In this document: in pieces, positions 8,249 through 14,500 of the stretch
Layout of the letters: the number at the start of each line of letters is the position of its first letter
Numbering within the stretch: position 1 is the first letter of the stretch
From: Lentisphaerota bacterium
GTDB taxonomy: Bacteria > Verrucomicrobiota > Kiritimatiellia > RFP12 > UBA1067
DNA length: 32,103 bases
Reading direction: 5' to 3'
Assembly: GCA_015061665.1 (NCBI GenBank)
Contig: SUWC01000036.1
Location: 1-32,103 of the forward strand
The notes under the pieces: model-generated
Seen by the model: the letters and a program-made list of their open reading frames with translations, nothing else
Told to the model about the DNA's origin: nothing
The model's database searches: none
Program-made: the position numbers and the translations under genes

Positions 8249-8275
8249 AGTAGTTTTTGGCTCTTCCGAGTTTTT

Positions 8276-8298
8276 CCCCGCCCTTGCCTTTGGCGGGG
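8276..8298 (+). promoter_or_regulatory. Inverted repeat surrounding a -35 box (possible operator)
   Basis: CCCCGCC (8276-8282) and GGCGGGG (8292-8298) form a perfect 7-bp inverted repeat whose 9-nt centre holds the -35 hexamer TTGCCT of the next promoter. The T-run precedes rather than follows the stem, so it is not a terminator for rsmB. A regulator site or a cruciform at the -35 is possible. Confidence 0.4.
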
Positions 8299-8313
8299 AC
8301 GATGTGTTATAAT
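8284..8313 (+). promoter_or_regulatory. Promoter of RNA element copy 1
   Basis: TTGCCT (8284-8289), an 18-nt spacer and TATAAT (8308-8313), preceded by TGT (extended -10). The start is predicted near 8320, where similarity to the second RNA copy begins. Confidence 0.8.
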
Positions 8314-8316
8314 GAA

Positions 8317-8403
8317 GGTGTTCCGACAGGAGACAATCCTGCCACGGAACCAAAGATTTCCCGCGCGGAAGGGGGCGAAGAACAGTAGCCTACCCCGCGG
8401 ACA
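8317..8403 (+). ncRNA. Candidate structured RNA element, copy 1
   Basis: An 87-nt stretch matching 10134-10220 at 84 of 87 positions without gaps, beginning immediately after a promoter. I predict two hairpins. In the first, GUUCCG (8320-8325) pairs with CGGAAC (8345-8350), enclosing CAGGA/UCCUG (8327-8331/8337-8341). In the second, CCGCG (8361-8365) pairs with CGCGG (8396-8400), enclosing GGG+GGC (8371-8376) with GCC and CCC (8388-8390, 8393-8395; UA bulged) and an 11-nt loop GAAGAACAGUA. The differences between copies sit in loops or keep pairing (A-U to G-U at the closing pair of the inner stem). No open frame is shared. I do not recognise it as a known riboswitch, 6S, SRP or tmRNA. No obvious gene follows directly; after 8403 a GCATG...CATGC stem is possible. 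Confidence 0.65.
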
Positions 8404-8461
8404 AGAAAGCATGGAGTTGGTGAAGTAGTCATGGTCAGAGACATGCTCAATCTCGCCATAT

Positions 8462-8492
8462 GACAAGGAGGTGCGGCGTCTCGCCGCGCCAC
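8462..8492 (-). repeat. REP-like hairpin element, inverted copy
   Basis: Read on the minus strand, this is a 31-nt element of the form GTGGC + hairpin + ACCTCCTTGTC with stem GCGGCG-AGA-CGCCGC. It matches 18161-18191 at 27 of 31 positions. The four differences form two compensated base pairs in the stem. Confidence 0.7.
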
Positions 8493-8706
8493 GCTGAAGT
8501 AAACCCAAATTGTTGTTGATCAGTAGAATATTTTCCTAGGGGCCATTCAGTCGCATGATTGCCTTTGTATGTCCGGCCGTCGCTAGTCGCAGCGTCTCGC
8601 TTGTGCAGCATTGCTCGGATCCGTGCGCGGTCCTCCCCTGTCCATAACCGGCTTCTCGCCAGTGAGTCTAGCCATTTTGGTCGGGTGCCATCCCGTAGCG
8701 TCTTCT

Positions 8707-8734
8707 GTTCCCTGTTCCCCGTTCCCTGTTCCAC
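8707..8734 (+). repeat. Heptanucleotide tandem repeat (GTTCCCN)x4
   Basis: Four 7-nt units of the form GTTCCCT/GTTCCCC, the last diverging to GTTCCAC. The complementary GGGAACA units recur inside the LRR gene at 16895-16929. Confidence 0.75.
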
Positions 8735-8747
8735 AATTTCGACCGAT

Positions 8748-8777
8748 TTGACAAAGAATCGTCCAAAGTAGTACAAT
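8748..8777 (+). promoter_or_regulatory. Consensus-like promoter without an obvious adjacent gene
   Basis: A perfect TTGACA (8748-8753), an 18-nt spacer and TACAAT (8772-8777). The predicted start near 8784 would give a leader of about 170 nt to the PIN gene, which also has its own nearer extended -10. Confidence 0.6.
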
Positions 8778-8925
8778 ATTACTGTCTTGCGGGCGACTGC
8801 ACGACACTGATCTTACGATACTCCCGAAGGCCCAACTGCTCCGGGACCGGCGGCACGCGCATGCGGAGTCCGCAACAGCGGGTGGCAACATCCATCGATA
8901 TACTCAACACTGTGCACGAGGAATT

Positions 8926-8934
8926 TGATATAAT
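8926..8934 (+). promoter_or_regulatory. Extended -10 promoter of the PIN module
   Basis: TGATATAAT (8926-8934) is a TGn-TATAAT extended -10 without a clear -35. The predicted start near 8941 gives a leader of about 16 nt and supports translation from 8957 rather than the in-frame ATG at 8861. Confidence 0.55.
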
Positions 8935-8956
8935 TGCAGAAACACATAAGAAGGAA

Positions 8957-9400
8957 ATGAGAATCTATCTCGATAATTGCTGTTACAACCGTCCGTTCGA
9001 TGAACAGGCGCAGTTGCGCGTTCGTCTTGAAACGGTGACTAAACTCGCTGTCCAGTTGTTGATGGCGACTCGGGCAGTGGAATATGCGTGGTCGGGAGTC
9101 TTGGACTACGAGATTTCTTTCAACCCATTTCCAAAGAGGCAGACATCGATTATGTGGTGGAAGGAAGGCGCGGCAGTGTATGTTGAAACCACTGATGAGA
9201 TCATTAGGCGCGGAGAAGAGATTGAACAGCTTGGGGTCAAGCCGAAAGACGCATTGCATCTGGCGTCGGCAGAAAAGGCGAATTGCGATATGTTCTTGAC
9301 AACAGACAGAGGGATATTGAAGAAGGTCCCGGTACTTGGGCGAATGAAAGTAGTAAACCCAATTCAATTCATCTCGGAGGAGTACAATGCAAATCTCTGA
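8957..9400 (+). CDS. PIN-domain protein, putative ribonuclease toxin
   Basis: 147 residues, the size of VapC-like PIN nucleases, which cut RNA with a metal-binding acidic cluster. MRIYLDNCCYNRPFD at the start places Asp6 at the end of the first strand. Glu52 (DYEISFNPF), Asp98 (KPKDALHLASA) and Asp117 (LTTDRGIL) supply the remaining acidic positions, so the site appears intact. The frame extends upstream to 8861, but the ATG at 8957 is chosen because the PIN fold begins there and AAGAAGGA precedes it. Its last 14 nt overlap the following small gene, an arrangement typical of toxin-antitoxin pairs but with the nuclease first. Target RNA unknown. Confidence 0.8.
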   Translation: MRIYLDNCCYNRPFDEQAQLRVRLETVTKLAVQLLMATRAVEYAWSGVLDYEISFNPFPKRQTSIMWWKEGAAVYVETTDEIIRRGEEIEQLGVKPKDALHLASAEKANCDMFLTTDRGILKKVPVLGRMKVVNPIQFISEEYNANL

Positions 9401-9593
9401 CAACGAGCTAACCATGAGGGGCATGAATCTGCTTAAAGAGGCGTTTGGTCCTGTTGACGCCGAGCGATTCGTTTATGTCATGACCCGCGACGGATTCGAC
9501 TACACTGAGTGGCAGCGCAATCTCTTCAATGGCGAAACCGTGAGATCGCTTGGCGAGAAAATCAAGGCGTTTGCTGCTGCGAAGCGCCAATGA
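9387..9593 (+). CDS. Small protein paired with the PIN gene, putative antitoxin (68 aa)
   Basis: A 68-residue protein overlapping the PIN gene end by 14 nt, with GGAGG six bases before its ATG, so translation is strong. Predicted all-helical, with an aromatic DGFDYTEWQRNLFNGETV segment and a Lys/Ala-rich C-terminus. I do not see a classical AbrB, RHH, Phd or MazE DNA-binding motif and do not recognise the family. Its position and coupling suggest it neutralises the PIN protein; that is inference from context only. Confidence 0.65.
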   Translation: MQISDNELTMRGMNLLKEAFGPVDAERFVYVMTRDGFDYTEWQRNLFNGETVRSLGEKIKAFAAAKRQ

Positions 9594-10101
9594 TAAAGTA
9601 GCTAAAAAGCCTCGTAGACTCTCGAAAGCGTCGGTGGAAAGCAAATCAGCGTCATCAATAAGCCTATATCGCGCGCGGGCTCGATGTCCGCGCGCATCAG
9701 CACGAATTATCGGGCGCGGGCAGATACTGAGCGAGACGATTGCCAATTCCCAGCCTCAATAAGCGCCACGTCCGCTCGACTTTTCTCTCTTTAAAAGGGA
9801 AGTAAACGTTAAGCAAAATTTAGAACGCGGAGCTCGTCATTTTTATTGGGGAGCTAGCTGACAGCAAAATCCCAGTGCGAAGCTTCCATCTTTTGCGGAG
9901 GGAGCGAGAGCCGACCGGCGCACGAGAGGACGGGCGCGAAGATGCCGCCTTTGAAAACGCTGCACGCAACCAGTGATCTTCGCCGAGGCAAGGCTGACTC
10001 GTAGAGGCTTCTTGTCTACGCGCTAAAGGCGGCTAATTCGCGGACTCCGGGTCGGGCGAGCGGGTCGGGCTCGCTCCCGTAGCGCTTTGGTTTTGCCGCT
10101 A
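9594..10101. other. Intergenic region without recognisable genes
   Basis: About 500 nt between the PIN pair and the second RNA promoter. It contains a GC-rich hairpin at 9671-9695 and a GGGCGAGC/GCTCGCTC stem near 10056-10078. I see no supported coding frame; the short + frame near 9550-9762 is Arg/Ser-rich and lacks a ribosome-binding site. Confidence 0.5.
9671..9695 (+). other. GC-rich inverted repeat downstream of the PIN module
   Basis: GCGCGCGG (9671-9678) and CCGCGCGC (9688-9695) form a perfect 8-bp stem with a 9-nt loop, about 78 nt after the antitoxin-like stop. There is no T-run. It may be an mRNA-end stabiliser or a factor-dependent termination site. Confidence 0.4.
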
Positions 10102-10130
10102 TTGCCAATTTTGGGGTGATTTGGTATCAT
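10102..10130 (+). promoter_or_regulatory. Promoter of RNA element copy 2
   Basis: TTGCCA (10102-10107), a 17-nt spacer and TATCAT (10125-10130), preceded by TGG (extended -10). Its sequence differs from the promoter of copy 1, yet it sits at the same distance from the conserved RNA. Confidence 0.75.
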
Positions 10131-10133
10131 ATT

Positions 10134-10220
10134 GGTGTTCCGACAGGGGGCAATCCTGCCACGGAACCATAGATTTCCCGCGCGGAAGGGGGCGAAGAAC
10201 AGTAGCCTACCCCGCGGACA
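10134..10220 (+). ncRNA. Candidate structured RNA element, copy 2 (5' leader of the RipA/LRR operon)
   Basis: 87 nt matching 8317-8403 except for three substitutions. The same two hairpins can form. The inner stem of hairpin 1 reads CAGGG/UCCUG, using a G-U pair where copy 1 has A-U. Similarity starts about 4 nt after the -10 box and stops at 10220, so the conserved unit is what is transcribed, not the promoter. It lies 263 nt upstream of a three-gene operon without an intervening terminator that I can see, so it may act as a leader or be processed into a free RNA. Confidence 0.68.
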
Positions 10221-10230
10221 TGGGACGCGT

Positions 10231-10349
10231 CAGAGGTGAAGCCTGAGAAACTAAGCCAAAGAACGACGCACGAAGAGGACACTGCCAGTCCGTGCAGTTT
10301 CGCCTCCTTCGGTGTATCGTTCGAAGGTTCTCTCAGGCACCTACCTCTG
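10231..10349 (+). promoter_or_regulatory. Long leader hairpin following RNA copy 2
   Basis: CAGAGGT (10231-10237) pairs with ACCTCTG (10343-10349), and GCCTGAGA (10241-10248) with TCTCAGGC (10331-10338). Further inward GAACGA pairs with TCGTTC, followed by CAC/GTG, GAAG/CTTC, AGG/CCT and a terminal ACTGC/GCAGT stem. The whole about 119 nt can form one extended, interrupted hairpin. No open frame in it has a ribosome-binding site. It is absent after RNA copy 1. Confidence 0.55.
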
Positions 10350-10483
10350 ATGCATCGGAGGAGGTGTCATTTTCCTCTCGCCAAATCCGATCGCAACAGG
10401 GAGGGGAAAGGGCGCGTCGAACTTTCAACCGAGCCAAGTTTGCCGAGCCGTCAAACAAGGCGCGGAGGAAAGGTTATTCCATT

Positions 10484-10822
10484 ATGGAAGCTTACGCACG
10501 GATTAAAGAGGTTGTTAATACCCTAAAAGAGGTTGTCGGTCAAGAGTGTGCCTCGTGTGTTGTCAAGGTGGAATGGGATGAGGAAGCCTTAAAGTATAAA
10601 GGACAAATTGAATTTAATCGTGCGTTTGGATGTGGAAAATTTATGGATTTCTTGAGAGACGTATTCCCTTATATAACCATGATAATAATTGCTAGTATTG
10701 TTGGATGTCGATTTGGAGGCTGTACCTCCATTGAGGATAAAAACAAGATTACATCCGATGTGCAGGTTCATAATATTGAAGCTTGTGCCTCTGTTCATAT
10801 AAATAAGGAGGCAGGGAAATGA
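10484..10822 (+). CDS. Small one-TM protein of unknown function, 112 aa
   Basis: First gene of the operon behind RNA copy 2. The ATG at 10484 follows GGAGGAAAGG; the frame is open further upstream, but that part is leader RNA. Residues 1-58 are amphipathic and cysteine-containing (ECASC, GCGK). One hydrophobic segment at about 62-77 (YITMIIIASIVG) is followed by CRFGGCTS and a polar C-terminus. It overlaps the next start by 4 nt (ATGA). Codon use is clearly more AT-rich than in the flanking core genes, suggesting transfer. No family recognised; it could be a partner of the adjacent membrane protein. Confidence 0.65.
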   Translation: MEAYARIKEVVNTLKEVVGQECASCVVKVEWDEEALKYKGQIEFNRAFGCGKFMDFLRDVFPYITMIIIASIVGCRFGGCTSIEDKNKITSDVQVHNIEACASVHINKEAGK

Positions 10823-11541
10823 GTAAAGTAAAAGAAGAGAAATTGGCCGATGTAGAATGCAAATCTTGCGAAGGAACCGTAGGGTATTCTGACATATATA
10901 AAGGCCTGTGGAAGTGTCGCGATTTTGAGCTTGCCCATTATTGGCAACGCTCTGTATTTCTTACTGCATTTCTGCTTGCATGTTATGCCGGATATGGTGC
11001 TTTGATTGCACAGTGTGCAACTGCGGAAACGGTTAAGTTGCCTATTGGAATTGTGAATGGCATTGCATTCGGAATTTGTGTTGTTGGAATAATTTTGTCA
11101 TTACTTTGGATTATGATGGCCAAGGGGTCAAAGGCGTGGTATGAGATATACGAGGCCGCAATCAGTGCATTTGTGGATCGCTACGCCAAGACCCGAGAAG
11201 CGTTTGCAGAGGATTTGGCGAATGTGGCTGGATTTTATATTCGCGATGTAGGGGAGTTTGAGCAACCAAAGAAGTCTGATTGGCTATGGAATTCTGTTGG
11301 CGGCAGATATTCTGTATCGCGCATTAATGTCGCATTAGGGCATTTATCTGTGGTAATATGGTTTGGTCTTGCAATTGTGCACATCTCTATTGCAGGAGCT
11401 AATGTAACATCTATGGCAGAATTGCAGAGCCGTTGCCGCTTATGTGCTGATCCTGCGTTAATGTGTGCAGCAGGAATTGTTGCGTTGCTATTGTTCTGGG
11501 TATATGCCAGGCTAGTGCTTAAGAGTACACATCTCAATTAA
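10819..11541 (+). CDS. Four-TM membrane protein, RipA-like
   Basis: A 240-residue inner-membrane protein. The conserved-looking N-terminal segment YKGLWKCRDFELAHYWQRSVFL precedes TM1/TM2 (about residues 48-65 and 76-99). A cytosolic helical region with DLANVAGFYIRDVGEFEQ follows, then TM3 (about 173-192) and TM4 (about 213-231). The W-K-C/R-D-F-E then WQRS-F signature recalls the RipA family of octameric membrane proteins described in Francisella. I name this from memory with moderate confidence. It is translationally coupled to the gene before it (ATGA), and the next gene starts 24 nt later behind a strong AAGGAGG. AT-rich codon use marks it as accessory. Confidence 0.6.
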   Translation: MSKVKEEKLADVECKSCEGTVGYSDIYKGLWKCRDFELAHYWQRSVFLTAFLLACYAGYGALIAQCATAETVKLPIGIVNGIAFGICVVGIILSLLWIMMAKGSKAWYEIYEAAISAFVDRYAKTREAFAEDLANVAGFYIRDVGEFEQPKKSDWLWNSVGGRYSVSRINVALGHLSVVIWFGLAIVHISIAGANVTSMAELQSRCRLCADPALMCAAGIVALLLFWVYARLVLKSTHLN

Positions 11542-11565
11542 TGCTGTATGTGAAAGGAGGTCGCC

Positions 11566-14500
11566 ATGTCTTTAAAGTATGCTGAGATATTGAACTTTGA
11601 TTCGATCATACGAGATTGGCTTGAAATAGCCAACGAACTGTTTGGTGCTCAAGGCTGTCTAGGAATAACCTCGCCTATGATTCGCCCGTACGTTGAGGGT
11701 GGTGCAATGAAGAACATAGTTTCATTGCTTGATGTGATGAGAACGATTAGGGATGACTTGCCTGAAGATAAAAGGAAGAACTTCGAGAATCGGTGTCTTT
11801 GGGATACGTGTGTTCAGTACGAGACACAAAATTTTGTGCTAAAAGAATTGTGTGATTCATTTGAGAATATACAGGATGACAAGAATCGTAAAGATAGTAC
11901 TGCTGTGAAAAAGGTTTGTTGTATTGGTGCGCTAATATTAATTGGTGTCTACCGATTGTTAGGGGCAACAGTGACTGTTGATGGAATCACATGGACTTAT
12001 ACTGTTCATTCCGGTGAGGCATCATTGGGCGGGGGTTCGTCATCTAGTAGTGCAGTGCCATCGTCAACTGCTGGGACGTTGACAATCCCATCTTTGCTTG
12101 GTGGTTGTCCGGTAACGAGCATTGGGGAATATGCGTTCTACAATTGCAGTAGGCTTACGGGCGTGACGATACCGAATAGCGTGACGAACATCGGCAAGGC
12201 CGCGTTCTCCGGTTGCAGCGGTCTTACGAGCATGATTATCCCCGACAGTGTGACTAATATTGGTTCATCTGCTTTTTTCCGTTGCAGCGGGCTCGAAGAT
12301 ATGACATTGCCGTTTGTCGGTGCTTGCCGTGGCAATACAGGGAGCGGTGATTCGCTTTTCGGTTATATCTTCGGATCACCATCCACTGTTAACGAACCGA
12401 GCACTAGGCAATACTATGCGTCGTCATTTTCATCGGTCTACTGTATACCGTCGAAGTTGAGAAAGGTGGAGATTACGGGCGAGACGGTATTGGGATACGG
12501 CGCGTTCTATGGCTGTAGCGGGCTGACGAGTGTTACGATGCCGAACAGCGTGACTAGTATCGGGTCTTCTGCGTTCTACGACTGTAGAGGCTTGACGAGC
12601 GTGACGATACCGAACAGCGTGACGAACATTGGAGCTTCTGCGTTCTTCGGTTGCAGCGGGCTAGCGAGCGTGACGATACCGAACAGCGTGACGAACATCG
12701 GAGCTTCTGCGTTCTCTGGATGTAGTGGACTCGAAGATATGACATTGCCGTTTGTCGGTGCTTGCCGTGGCAATACAGGGAGCGGTGATTCGCTTTTCGG
12801 CCATATCTTCGGATCATCATTCTATAGTGGCGGTACGAACGCTAGGCAATACTATACGTCGTCATCTTCATCAGTATACTGTATACCGTCGAAGTTGAGA
12901 AAGGTGGAGATTACGGACGAGACGGTCTTGGGATACGGCGCGTTCTACAACTGCAGCGGGCTCACGAGTGTTGCGATTCCGAACCGCGTGACTAATATTG
13001 GTTCTGATGCGTTCTACAATTGCACCAACCTTACGAGCGTATACATCACAGATCTCGCGAAGTGGTGTGATATTTCGTTTGACAATTATTATGCCAATCC
13101 GCTCATATATGCGAAGAAATTGTTTCTTAATGGATCATTGGTTGAAAACTTGACGATGCCGGACAGCGTGACGCGCATCGGGTCTTATGCGTTCTACAAC
13201 TTCAGCGGTCTTAAGAATGTGAGGATGCCGAATAGTCTGACGAATATTGGTTTGTCAGCGTTCTCAGGCTGTAGCGGGCTGACGAGCGTGACGATACCAA
13301 ACAGCGTGAAGAGTATCGGGTCTTCTGCGTTCTACGGCTGTAGAGGCTTGACGAGCGTGATGATACCGAATAGTGTGACGAACATCGGAGTTTCTGCGTT
13401 TTCTGGCTGTGGTGGGCTAGAAGAGATGACTCTACCGTTTGTCGGTGCTCGCCGTGGCAATACAGGGAGCAGTGATTCGCTTTTCGGACATATCTTCGGA
13501 TCATCATCCTATAGTGGCGGTACGAGCACTTGGCAATGCTATACGTCGTCATCTTCATTAAACTGCTATATACCGTCGAAGTTGAGAAAGGTGGAGATTA
13601 CGGGCGAGACGGTCTTGGGATACGGCGCGTTCTACAACTGCAGCGGGCTCACGAGTGTTGCGATTCCGAACAGCGTGACGAACATTGGAGCTTCTGCATT
13701 CTTCGGTTGCAGCGGGCTAGCGAGCGTGACGATACCGAACAGCGTGACGGACATCGGAGCTTCTGCCTTCTCCGGTTGCAGCGGGCTAGCGAGCGTGACG
13801 ATACCGAACAGCGTGACGAACATCGGAGCTTCTGCGTTCTCCGGTTGCAGCGGGCTAGCGAGCGTGACGATACCGAACAGCGTGACGGACATCGGAGCTT
13901 CTGCGTTCTCTGGATGTAGCGGACTAGCGAGCGTGACGATACCGAACAGCGTGACGGACATCGGAGCTTCTGCGTTCTCTGGATGTAGCGGACTCGAGAG
14001 CATAACTTTACCTTTTGTTGGGGCAAGGAGAGACTCTACAGGTACAAGTGGTTCGCCATTAGGTTATATTTTTGGAACGGCGTCATATTCGGGAGGAACA
14101 ATGACGGACCAGCTTTGGAAAGATAAAAGTGGGTATGGAAGAAACTCGACGTATTGCATTCCGACCATGCTGAATACAATTGTACTAACGGACGAGTCTC
14201 GAATGATATACGGCGCGTTTTCTGGTTGTAACTGGCTCACAAGTGTGACGATGCCTAATAGTGTGACGAATATTGGCGCCTATGCTTTTTATGGTTGCAG
14301 CGGGCTCACGAGTGTTACGATACCGACCAGCGTGACAAGTATTGGTTCATCAGCGTTCTCCGGCTGCAGCGGGATTACGAGTGTTGCGATACCGAACAGC
14401 GTGACGAACATTGGAGCTTCTGCGTTCTTCGGTTGCAGCGGGCTAGCGAGCGTGACGATACCGAACAGCGTGACGAACATCGGAGCTTCTGCGTTCTTCG

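Larger units (their letters stand above)
8404..8925. other. Gene-poor segment of repeat debris
   Basis: No convincing gene lies between RNA copy 1 and the PIN gene. The segment holds a REP-like hairpin (8462-8492), a weaker relative with the same GCGAGACGC core on the minus strand (around 8590-8610), a heptanucleotide array (8707-8734) and a promoter (8748-8777). A ten-codon frame (8431-8463) has no ribosome-binding site. Minus-strand open frames across it are rich in low-complexity Arg/Gly/Gln and lack start signals. Confidence 0.5.

Noticed and set aside
8258-8298. Intrinsic terminator after rsmB
   Set aside because: The weak CTC/GAG stem relies on G-U pairs, and the strong CCCCGCC stem has no T-run after it; neither is convincing.
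8447-8891. Minus-strand open frames (about 100 residues each) between RNA copy 1 and the PIN gene
   Set aside because: They run through the heptamer array and REP-like hairpin, have low-complexity composition and no ribosome-binding site.
8861-8956. Upstream start of the PIN gene at 8861
   Set aside because: The extended -10 at 8926-8934 lies downstream of it, and the PIN fold begins at the ATG at 8957.
8317-10220. The 87-nt repeats as integron attC sites, transposon ends or a known riboswitch
   Set aside because: No GTTRRRY core pairs, no terminal repeats or integrase, and the conserved part starts at the predicted transcription start. The motifs do not fit cobalamin, SAM, TPP, c-di-GMP or guanidine riboswitches as I know them.
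10236-10483. Coding starts at 10236 or 10292 ahead of the small TM gene
   Set aside because: These stretches lie in the structured leader, lack ribosome-binding sites and have Arg/Ser-rich translations.
13687-13998. CRISPR-like array
   Set aside because: Units are contiguous coding repeats without unique spacers; no cas genes nearby.
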